The notes below the pieces were generated by a model. That model was not told where the DNA came from and made no database searches. It saw nothing but the letters and a program-made list of their open reading frames with translations. A stretch of 49,749 nucleotides of DNA from Bacilli bacterium (lineage in GTDB: Bacteria > Bacillota_I > Bacilli_A > RF39 > UBA660), in contig JAGHHZ010000023.1 in the NCBI GenBank assembly GCA_017887425.1, positions 1 through 49,749 of the forward strand, read 5' to 3'. Shown here one piece after another: positions 36,435-46,300 of the stretch (positions are counted from its first letter, which is position 1; each line of letters starts with the position of its first letter). Both the position numbers and the translations under genes were made by a program.

Positions 36435-37644
36435 AATGATTATTAACAACTGAAGATATAGGTACTATATAATTATCATCATCTAATTTAGTCAAAGTAT
36501 CGTAAAAACAAATAATTCCACCTTGACCAATTTTTTTACCATGATTTTTAATTTTTTTAAAATTCTTAATCATTTCTTTAGTTGGTAATGCTGTTTTTTT
36601 TATTTCAAAAGGAAATAAAGTATCATTCTTGTAAAATAACAAATCAATTTCATTCTTTTCTTTATCGCGATAGTAAGATATATTAGGCCTAATACCTTTG
36701 GCGTTATATGATTTTACTATTTCACTAATAATAAAAGATTCTAAAAAATGACCAGAATTAGAACTCATTTGCAATTCTTTAGCACTACTAAATCCAGATA
36801 AATAACAAGCTAAGCCAGTATCCATAAAAATTATTTTAGGAATATGCGTTAAACGTTTTAAAGAAGAAGACATAAATGGTTCTAGCAAGTAAACTAAACC
36901 AGAAGTAGTAAGAATCGATAACCAATTAATGGCGGTTGGGACACTAATGCCTGCGTCATTAGCTAAAGTTGTATAATTTAATTGTTCACCAGTTTTAGAG
37001 GCAACACTAACAATAAATTTACGAAACGATGATTCATTTCCTACTTGAGTCAATAGTTTAACATCTCTGGAAATATAAGTATCAATGTATCCTTGAAAAT
37101 ATAAATTTGTTGACATTTCTTGTTCCATATATAATCTTGGCATGCCACCTCTAAAAATAATTTCGAATATTTTATTAACGCTAATTTTCGGAACTTTATT
37201 TAAAGTTATTGGATCAAATAATTTCTTATTTTTTACTTTATTTATTTCTGAATAAGTAAAACTATTTAAATTAATTATACCAACTCTTCCAGCTAAGGAT
37301 TCACTAACATTATTCATCAAATGAAATTGTTGTGATCCCGTCAACCAATACATCCCATTTTTTTGTTTTTTATCAACATTAATTTTAATATAGGAAAATA
37401 ATCGTGGAGCATACTGAACCTCATCAATTAATAAAGGCGCAGGATGTTCCTCTAAAAATAATTTAGGGTCTTCTTGAGCCTGTGTCCTTAATACCTCATC
37501 ATCTAAAGTAATATACTCCATATTTTGTGGCTTTAAATTCAACAATAAAGTTGTTTTCCCCACTTGTCTTGGACCTGTTACTAAAAGAACCGGAAAAGTT
37601 TTATTAACTTCTTTAATCATTTGTTCAGCTTCTCTTGCATACAT
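36433..37644 (-). CDS. DUF4143-type AAA ATPase
   Basis: ATPase of the archaeal-like AAA_14/DUF4143 family, common in gut bacteria and of unknown function. Start ATG 37642-37644 gives 403 residues, with Walker A GPRQVGKTT near 24-32 and LLIDEVQYAPRLFSYIK as Walker B. The C-terminal part has ISYYRDKEKNEIDLLFY and later PFEIKKT, spaced like the D...ExK of PD-(D/E)XK nuclease folds. The gene is a single transcription unit with its own promoter, three phased upstream repeats and a terminator. Such genes are often mobile; no transposase is nearby. Confidence 0.82.
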   Translation of the reverse strand: MYAREAEQMIKEVNKTFPVLLVTGPRQVGKTTLLLNLKPQNMEYITLDDEVLRTQAQEDPKLFLEEHPAPLLIDEVQYAPRLFSYIKINVDKKQKNGMYWLTGSQQFHLMNNVSESLAGRVGIINLNSFTYSEINKVKNKKLFDPITLNKVPKISVNKIFEIIFRGGMPRLYMEQEMSTNLYFQGYIDTYISRDVKLLTQVGNESSFRKFIVSVASKTGEQLNYTTLANDAGISVPTAINWLSILTTSGLVYLLEPFMSSSLKRLTHIPKIIFMDTGLACYLSGFSSAKELQMSSNSGHFLESFIISEIVKSYNAKGIRPNISYYRDKEKNEIDLLFYKNDTLFPFEIKKTALPTKEMIKNFKKIKNHGKKIGQGGIICFYDTLTKLDDDNYIVPISSVVNNH

Positions 37645-37662
37645 AATCATCACCATATATAA

Positions 37663-37690
37663 TTTTATAATATAACTTTACAAAAGTCAA
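37663..37690 (-). promoter_or_regulatory. Promoter of the DUF4143 ATPase gene
   Basis: TTGACT (about 37685-37690) and TAAAAT (about 37662-37667) are spaced by 17 bases on the minus strand. The -35 is the first part of a repeated motif, so a repressor bound to the repeats would cover it. Confidence 0.65.
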
Positions 37691-37736
37691 CACATACACT
37701 TTATAAAAGTCAAATTATATACTTTAAATTAGTCAG
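37675..37736. repeat. Three 16-bp direct repeats at 23-bp period
   Basis: Copies begin at 37675, 37698 and 37721. The first two, ACTTTACAAAAGTCAA and ACTTTATAAAAGTCAA, differ by one base; the third, ACTTTAAATTAGTCAG, is weaker and overlaps the uvrB stop. Each copy contains an ACTTT/AAAGT inverted pair, as a dimer site would. The spacing is about two helix turns. Confidence 0.75.
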
Positions 37737-39678
37737 AGCTTTTATATTCAAATAATATATCTCTTAATTCCATAGCTCTTTCAAAATCTAAATTCTTAGC
37801 AGCTTCTTTCATTTCTTTTTCAATTTCAATCATTAATTTTTGTTTATCTTTTTTAGTCATTTTACTTGGTTCTTTTTCTAATTCTTGATTGTTAGTAACA
37901 ACTTCTCTAATTTCTTTAATAATTGTTTTAGGGATAATATTATGTTCTTTATTATATTTTTCTTGAATTTCTCGACGACGATTAGTCTCTTTAATAGCTT
38001 TATCCATTGAATCGCTAATAATATCAGCATACATGATGACTCTTCCATTAGCGTTTCTAGCAGCTCGACCAATTGTTTGAATTAAACTACGCTCACTTCT
38101 TAAAAATCCTTGTTTATCAGCATCTAATATAGCAACTAAACTTACTTCAGGAATATCTAATCCTTCACGTAATAAATTAATTCCAACTAAAACATCATAT
38201 TTTCCTTTTCTTAAATCACTGATTATTTTTAACCGTTCTAAAGTTTTTACTTCCGTGTGTAAATAAGCAACTTTGATATCTAATTTTTTTAGATAATTAG
38301 TTAGTTCTTCAGCCATTCTAATCGTTAATGTTGTAATTAAAGTTCTTTCATTGTTACTAATTTGTTTGTTTATTTCATTAATTAAATCGTCAATCTGTCC
38401 TTTAGCCGGTTTTACAGTGATTTCTGGATCTAATAGACCGGTTGGACGAATTATCTGTTCAACATATTGATGATTTGTTTTTTCTAATTCATAATCGCCT
38501 GGAGTAGCAGAAATACAAATAACTTGATTTATTTTTGATTCAAATTCATCAAACTTTAAAGGACGATTGTCTAAAGCACTTGGTAATCTAAAACCATAGT
38601 TTACTAATACTTCTTTTCTGGCACGATCACCATTATACATACCTCTTACTTGAGGTAAAGTCACATGTGATTCATCGACTACCATTAAAAAGTCTTTATC
38701 AAAGAAATCTATTAAAGTAGTAGGTGTTGCTCCTGGTGGTTTTAGTGCTAATGGTCTTGAATAGTTTTCCACACCACGACAAAATCCTGTCTCTTCTAGC
38801 ATTTCTAAATCATAATTAGTTCTTTCCTGTAATCTTTGATACTCAAGTAATTTATTTTCTTTTTTAAATTTTTCTAGTTGTTCCTCAAGTTCTTTTCTGA
38901 TATTTTCAATAGCTATTTTTAATTTACCATCACTAGTTACGAAATGACTAGCGGGAAATATTGAAACTGATTTTTTATTGTTGATTATTTTACCTGTTAA
39001 AATATCCACTTCAGCAATCTTGTCTACTTCATCACCAAAAAATTCGATTCTAATAGCATGATTATGTTGCGAAATAGGAACAATTTCTAAAATATCGCCA
39101 CGAACTCTAAAGCAACCTCTTTTTAAATCTAAATTATTTCTTTCATATAACATTTCAACTAATTTTTCTAAAACTTGATTGCGCTCTATTTTGTCACCAA
39201 CAGTTAAATTTAACATTTTACTACGATATTCTTCTTTTTCTCCAATTCCATAAATACAAGATACAGAGGCAACAACAATAACATCTCTTCGATTAAGTAA
39301 TGAAGCAGTTGCAGCATGTCTTAGTTCATCAATTTCATCATTAATTGCAGCATCTTTTTCAATATAAGTATCTGTTTTAGCCACATATGCTTCAGGTTGA
39401 TAATAATCGTAATATGAAACAAAATATTCAACTCGATTATTAGGAAATAATTCTTTTAATTCAGCATAAAGTTGACCAGCTAGAGTTTTATTGTGAGCTA
39501 AAACTAGAGTTGGTTTATTAACTTTAGCTATAACATTAGCAATTGTAAAAGTTTTACCTGTGCCAGTTGCTCCTAATAGAACTTGATATTTTTTATTATC
39601 ATTAATTCCTTCGACTAATTTTTCAATCGCCTGTGGCTGATCGCCACTTGGCTCGAATTTTGATACTAACTCAAACAT
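37729..39678 (-). CDS. uvrB: Excinuclease ABC subunit B
   Basis: Damage-recognition helicase of nucleotide excision repair. The 649 residues start [20 protein letters not shown], with Walker A GATGTGKT near 38-45, the beta-hairpin [23 protein letters not shown] and helicase motif [17 protein letters not shown]. The C-terminal UVR domain is present ([18 protein letters not shown]). AGGAGG precedes the ATG. No uvrA follows. It is divergent from a DNA glycosylase gene. Confidence 0.97.
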   Translation of the reverse strand: MFELVSKFEPSGDQPQAIEKLVEGINDNKKYQVLLGATGTGKTFTIANVIAKVNKPTLVLAHNKTLAGQLYAELKELFPNNRVEYFVSYYDYYQPEAYVAKTDTYIEKDAAINDEIDELRHAATASLLNRRDVIVVASVSCIYGIGEKEEYRSKMLNLTVGDKIERNQVLEKLVEMLYERNNLDLKRGCFRVRGDILEIVPISQHNHAIRIEFFGDEVDKIAEVDILTGKIINNKKSVSIFPASHFVTSDGKLKIAIENIRKELEEQLEKFKKENKLLEYQRLQERTNYDLEMLEETGFCRGVENYSRPLALKPPGATPTTLIDFFDKDFLMVVDESHVTLPQVRGMYNGDRARKEVLVNYGFRLPSALDNRPLKFDEFESKINQVICISATPGDYELEKTNHQYVEQIIRPTGLLDPEITVKPAKGQIDDLINEINKQISNNERTLITTLTIRMAEELTNYLKKLDIKVAYLHTEVKTLERLKIISDLRKGKYDVLVGINLLREGLDIPEVSLVAILDADKQGFLRSERSLIQTIGRAARNANGRVIMYADIISDSMDKAIKETNRRREIQEKYNKEHNIIPKTIIKEIREVVTNNQELEKEPSKMTKKDKQKLMIEIEKEMKEAAKNLDFERAMELRDILFEYKSSD

Positions 39679-39712
39679 TTTTGCCTCCTTTTAATAAAAT
39701 ATTTCTTCAATA

Positions 39713-39741
39713 ATAATACAATAAAATTATATAAAAAACAA
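39713..39741 (-). promoter_or_regulatory. Promoter of uvrB
   Basis: TTGTTT (39736-39741) and TATTAT (39713-39718) are 17 bases apart on the minus strand. I see no typical Gram-positive LexA box nearby. Confidence 0.7.
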
Positions 39742-39764
39742 TGTTTTTGTTATCTTGATAAATA

Positions 39765-39773
39765 TGATATAAT
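39765..39773 (+). promoter_or_regulatory. Extended -10 promoter of the DNA glycosylase gene
   Basis: TGATATAAT on the plus strand (TATAAT 39768-39773) is 15 bases before ATG 39789. The -35 at 17 bases is TTTTGT, weak, as is common with an extended -10. The leader is very short. Confidence 0.6.
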
Positions 39774-39788
39774 TAAATAGGTGAGAAA

Positions 39789-40289
39789 ATGTCGATAGTT
39801 CATCCATTAAAACCAATTTATAACAAAGATAGTATCGTATTAATCTTAGGAAGTTTTCCTTCGGTTATATCTAGAAAAAATAATTTTTATTATAGTAATC
39901 CTAAAAATAGGTTTTGGAAAATATTAGGAATAATTTTTAACGAGGAAAATCTAACAACAAATGAAGAAAAAATAGATTTTTTATTGAATAATCATATTGC
40001 TTTATTTGATGTTATAAAAAGTTGTGAAATTGATGGTTCAAGTGATAGTTCAATTAAAAATGTAATACCAAATGATATAAGTAAGCTTATTAAAAATAGT
40101 AAAATTAAGTATATTTTTACAAATGGAAATAAAGCTCATGAGTTATATCAAAAATACATTTTTAAAAGTACAAAAATTGTTGATATAAAGCTACCTTCGA
40201 CTTCACCGGCTAACTGTCAAAAAGGCATAGAAAAAAAACTAATAGAACATTATAGAAAAATAAAAGTAATATTAGAAGAATCTAACTAA
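39789..40289 (+). CDS. DNA-deoxyinosine glycosylase-like protein (UDG superfamily)
   Basis: UDG-superfamily glycosylases of this type remove hypoxanthine (deoxyinosine) or uracil from DNA. The 166 residues contain ILGSFPSVISRKNNFYYSNP in the N-terminal third, NRFWKILG, and the late LPSTSPAN segment of the family. AGGTGAG precedes the ATG closely. It is divergent from uvrB, sharing about 110 bases of control region. Confidence 0.8.
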   Translation: MSIVHPLKPIYNKDSIVLILGSFPSVISRKNNFYYSNPKNRFWKILGIIFNEENLTTNEEKIDFLLNNHIALFDVIKSCEIDGSSDSSIKNVIPNDISKLIKNSKIKYIFTNGNKAHELYQKYIFKSTKIVDIKLPSTSPANCQKGIEKKLIEHYRKIKVILEESN

Positions 40290-40296
40290 AAAATAA

Positions 40297-40326
40297 TTTA
40301 CATAAATTTAAAAAATATAATATATT
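40297..40326 (+). promoter_or_regulatory. Candidate promoter of the glucan synthase gene
   Basis: TTTACA (40297-40302) and TATATT (40321-40326) are 18 bases apart; TATAAT at 40316-40321 is an alternative -10. With either, transcription would begin within a few bases of ATG 40334. Confidence 0.45.
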
Positions 40327-40333
40327 AGTAAAA

Positions 40334-43300
40334 ATGTTGGAAAGCAGGGATAATTTGAAAACTAAAAGAGATTTAAAAATAATTACTAAACATTATAATG
40401 AATTAATAAAAATAACAAAACAGCATTATTTTATTGGTATAACAAACGAATGGATTATTGATAATTATTATTTATTAGTTGAAAAAGAAAATGAAATAAA
40501 ACATTTTTATAAAAATAAAAAAGAAAATCGTTATTTATATAAAAATATCAATTTAGTTAATATTTTGACGCATATTTTGGAATTTAGAAATTATAAAATT
40601 GATCAACTTAGCTTAATTGAAAATATTAATGATTATTGTAAAAAAAACAATATTCATTTAAAGTATCAAGAAATAAAAATAATTCCAGTTACTTTATCGA
40701 TTATTATTATTAACAAGTTGAGTGAAATCTGTCAAAATGAAAGTAATGAATTAAAAGAAAAAGCTAATATCGATAATATTATCAAGAAAATACAAAAAGA
40801 TTATTTAAAAAAAGGCAAAATCAAATTAGAAAATTATTTTTATGAAGATTTTTACAGTTCATTATCAGCAATCACTATATTTAATGATAAAATTAAAAAA
40901 TTTGGAAAAAATTCCAATGAAATATTTAAGCAATTTAATAAAATTTTAGAAAGCAGAAAAATATCTTTAAAAGACGTTATAAATAAAGAGCATTTTAATA
41001 ACACAAATAGTAATATTTTGGTTGCTAATATTTTCCACAGTATAAAACAAATTGATAATATTGAAATTGAAAGTCTAGTTCATAATCTTTGTGATATTGA
41101 AAAAATTTTAAATAAAGATCCTTATTACAATATGATGACACTTGAAACAAAAAACGCCTATCGTAGACAATTAATAAAATTAGCTAAAAAGAAAAAAGTT
41201 GATATTATTGAATTAACCGAAAAACTAATTAACATTGACAATAATATTGGTAATGTTTTGTTTAAAAGTCAAAACGATGGTATAAAAGTTGTTATCTATT
41301 TATTGTTAGTAACTGTTATTAGTGTCAGTTTATCTATTCTCTTATCACTTTATTTTATACCTGTTAAATGGCTAGGATTTTTAATTTTACTTATTCCAGT
41401 AAGTGAAATTGTTATAACTTTTTTAAATAAAATTTATCTTAAAATATTTCCACCAAAACCTTTGGCAAAATTAGATTTTGAAAAGGGAATACCTAAAAAT
41501 TACAAAACGATGGTAGTTATTCCTACTATTTTAAAAAATAAAGAGAAAGTTGATGAAGTATTTAATAAATTAGAAGCTTATTATTTGGCAAATAAATCAA
41601 AAAATCTTTATTTTACTCTTTTAGGAGATGCTTGTGAAAGTAAAACAGAAACATTTGCAAAAGATGACGAAGTAAAAAAAGCGGGTATTGCAAAAGTTAA
41701 CGAATTAAACAAAAAATATAAAGAAGAGATCTTCTATTTTGCTTATCGAACTAGAAAATATAGTGAAAGTGAAGGATGTCATCTTGGATTTGAAAGAAAA
41801 AGAGGTGCATTATTACACTTTAATGATTTAATTTTAAATAATATGAGTGAAGAAGAACAAAATTATTGGTTTCAGATTCATACATTTAATAATTTTAAAC
41901 ATAAGATTAAATATGTTATTACTTTAGATGTTGATACACAATTGATTTTAAACAGCGCTTTAAAATTAGTTGGAACAATGGCTCATCCAATCAATAAACC
42001 TATCCTAAATGAAGAAAAAACAAAAGTAATAAAAGGATATGGTATTTTGCAGCCTAAAATAAGTGTCGATGTTGAATCAACTAATCAATCCTTATTTTCT
42101 CAAATTTATGCAGGAATAGGGGGACTAGATCCATATTCAACTATCGTTCCTAATTTTTATCAAGATGTTTTTTCAGAAGGAAGTTTTATTGGAAAAGGAA
42201 TTTATGATTTAGAGGTTTATCAAACAATTTTAAAAGGAAGATTTCCTAATCAACTTATTTTAAGTCACGATTTATTAGAAGGTAACTACTTAAGATGTGG
42301 GGTAGTTAGTGATATTGAATTATTTGATGATTTTCCTTCTAAATTTTTAGTCGATGTTACAAGACGTTCACGTTGGGCAAGAGGAGATATGCAAGTAATC
42401 GGCTGGATTTTTAGAAAGGTAAAAGATGAAAAAGGAAGTAAATATAAAAATCCTATCAATCTTTTAGGGAAATGGAAGATTATTGATAATATTCGAAGAA
42501 GTTTATTAGATTTTTCTTTATTGTTAATTTTAATATGCCTAGCAAGTTATTCTATAGTTCACCCTTATTGGTGGTTATTATTTATATTATTTGTAGTTAT
42601 TTTACCTGTTATTTCCCACATAATTCAATTATTTACTATTCAAAGCAAAAACAGTAAAAATTTAAAATATTACAACATTATGGCTTTTGGTTATCAAGCA
42701 TTTATTTTAAGAACGTTATCAGTCTTTACTAGTATTCCTTATAACGCATATTTATATGTTAAAGCATTTATGACTTCTCTTTATCGAATGCTAATTAGTA
42801 AAAAACATTTACTACAATGGATGACAGCGGAAGATGCTTCAAAAAAAGTAAAAACTAATCTTGCTAATCACATAAGACAATTTTGGGTAAATTATGTTGT
42901 TTCATTAGCAATTATTCTTTTAGCAATATTTGTAAGCGATAGAGCCATTGAATGCTTTATTATTGCTTTATTTTTTATGATAGCTCCTTTCTTAGCATAT
43001 GCAATCAGTGAAGATATTAAAAGTAATAATCGAAAAATTAAAGCTAACGATTTTGAATATTTAAATAATGTCGCTAAATTAACATGGAATTTCTTTAAAG
43101 ATAATCTTACTTTAGAAAACAATTGTTTAATTCCTGATAATTATCAACTAAATCGTGAAAAAAAGGCTGATTATAAAACTTCTCCTACAAATATAGGCCT
43201 ATCTTTAACATCAATTTTATCAGCTTATGAATTAGGCTTTATTTCCAAGAAAGAAACAATAAATTATTTAGATAAAATTATTAATACTGTGGAAAAATTA

Positions 43301-46300
43301 CCTAAATGGAATGGACATCTTTATAATTGGTATAGAATCGATACTTTAGAAGTTATTCTTCCACATTTCATTTCAACTGTTGATAGCGGTAATTTCATAG
43401 CTTCATTGATAACTGTTAAAGAATTTTTATATTCAATCAAAGAGAATAGTTTAGCTGAAAAAGTACAAAAATTAATTAAGAAGACCGATTTTTCTAAGCT
43501 TTATACAAAAGAGGATGTTTTCAGTATCGGATATAATGTCGATGAAGGTGTTTTAGAACCATTTAATTATAATAAGTTTGCTAGCGAAAGCAGAATTACT
43601 AGTTATCTAGCTATTGCCAAAGGTGATGTTCCAAGTAAACATTGGTTTAATTTAGATAAAACTCTTACAACTTATAAAAGAAAAAAAGGACTTGTTTCAT
43701 GGTCTGGTACTTCTTTTGAATATTTTATGCCTTTATTATTTATTCCAACTTATGATAATACTCTAATTGATGAAAGCTATGATTTTGCTTTTTATACACA
43801 AAAAGAATTTATGAAAGAAGTAAATAAAAAACTACCTTGGGGAATATCTGAATCAGCTTACAATGAGTTAGACGATGCTCAAAATTATAAATATAAAGCA
43901 TTTGCCACTCCTTATTTAAAACTCCAAGAAGATTCAGGAAGTCGCATTGTTATTTCACCATATAGTTCTATTTTAGCCTTATCATTATTTCCAACTGAAG
44001 TATTAACTAATATGAAAAAATTAGAAAGTTTAAATCTTCTTGGAAAATATGGCTTTTATGAATCTTATGATGTCGATGATGAAGCTATTGTTTATTCTTA
44101 TTTTGCTCATCATCAAGGAATGATTTTAGGAAGTATTGCGAATACATTAAAATCTAATATTTTACAAAAATATTTCGTTAGTGATATCAATAATAATGCT
44201 TTTGAAATATTAAACAAAGAGAAAGTTCAATTAAAACCAATAATCGATGTAAATATCACAAAATATAAAAAATATTCTTATGATAAGGAACCATTCGTTA
44301 ACGATATTCGTGTTTTCCATCAACTTTCTACTTTACCGGAAGTTTCAGTCCTTTCTAATTCTAAATATAGTGTATTTATGAATGATCGAGGAAATGGTTT
44401 TAGTAGATACCGAACAATTCAATTAAATCGTTATCGTAAAATTACAGAACAAGATTATGGTATGTTCTTGTATATAAAAGATACTGACACTAATTATGTT
44501 TGGTCTAACACTTATGCTCCAATTAATAAAATGCCAGAAAAATATGAAGTAGTTTTTGCTTTAGATAAAATGAAATTTATTAGATTGGATCACGACATCA
44601 TCACAACAACAGAGGTAGTTGTTACTAAAACTCATCATGCTGAAATTAGAAAAATTACTTTTAAAAATATTGGTGATAAAGATAAAAATCTAGAATTGAC
44701 AAGTTACACTGAACCAATACTAAGCGAGAATATGGATGATATTAGTCATAAAACATTTCAAAATTTATTTGTTCAAAGTGAATATGATGAAGAAAATAAA
44801 TCAGTTATCATGCATCGTAAATTAAGAGATAGTGATACAACTTATTATTTAATAAACAAATTATTAATTAATGATAATAGTGAAATTAGCTACGAAACTA
44901 ACCGTAATAATTTTATTGGACGAAATCGAACTGGCGCTAATCCAATTGGTTTGGATAAAGAACTTAGTAATAAAAGTGGAACTTGTATAGATCCTATTAT
45001 CAGTTTAAGAAGTAATGTGAAGATTAAAGCTAATAGTGAAAAATCTATATATCTTATAAGCGGTTTTGGGAAATCAAAAGAACAAGTTTTAGAAATCGTA
45101 AAAACATTTTCTAATCCTGATACAATTTCTGAAAAGGCTTTTGAAGTCGCAACTATTATGAGTAATGTTACTAATAAAATGGTTGACATTTCAGGACACG
45201 ATATGCGACTTTACAATACAATGCTTAATTATTTATATCAAACTAGTCATATTATCGTTAATAATGAAAGAAAAGAAATTCTACACAAAAACGTTTTAAA
45301 TCAAACAGGATTGTGGAAATTCGGTATTTCTGGTGATCGTCCAATTATCTTATTAGAAGTTGAAGAACTAGATAATTTAAGTTTAGTTAAAGAATTACTA
45401 CATGCTTTTGAATATTATAAAAGTAAATCTATATTTATCGATTTAATCATTTTAAATAGTTATATTGAACAAGATAAACAAATAATCAATGATGAAATCG
45501 ATAACGAAAAATATCATATGTATGCTTTAAATAGTTTCAACAAAACTCCAGGAAACATCTATGTAATTAATCCTGATGATGTTAATGAAGATGAAATAAA
45601 TCTATTTAAAACAACTGCTAGAATATATATTAATAGTAGCAAATTTCATTCTTTAGAAGAATTTGTTTTAAATCTTCAAAAACTAAATACTATTAGCAGA
45701 AAAGAAACGGTTAAAAGAGAAAATAGCTTACCTATTGAATATAATAAAGATAAACTTGTATTTTATAATGGCTATGGTGGATTTTGTGACAATGGAAAAA
45801 AATATGTAATTACTAATCCTGATACGCCTTTAATTTGGTGTAATATTTTAGCTAATGAAAACTTTGGTAGTATTGTTTCAAATAATCAGACTGGATTTAC
45901 CTATGCTGAAAACAGCCGAGAATATAAATTGACTTCTTGGACTAACGATCCTTTATTAGCAGATGCATCAGAAGGAATAAAAATAAACGATATCCATTTA
46001 AAATATCAACTAACCGAAGTAAGTTTTGGTAAAATGTATTTTATAGGTAAATGGAAGGATTTAGAATTTGAATTAACGCAATTCGTTGCCACTAATGATC
46101 CGATTAAATTTTACTATTTAAAAATTAAAAACACTGGCAAAAATAGCCAAAAAATAAAATTAAATTATTGGATTAATCCTTGCTTAGGCGTTACTGAAGA
46201 AAAAACAAGTCGTTATATCTTAAGTGAATTTAATAAAGAAGAAAATTGCGTAATATTAAAAAATAAATATAGCCAACATTTTTCTAATTTAGTAACTTTA

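Noticed and set aside
37657-37728. The 23-bp repeats as the start of a CRISPR array
   Set aside because: Only three imperfect copies with 7-base spacers exist, one overlapping a gene end, and no cas genes are near; they fit an operator better.
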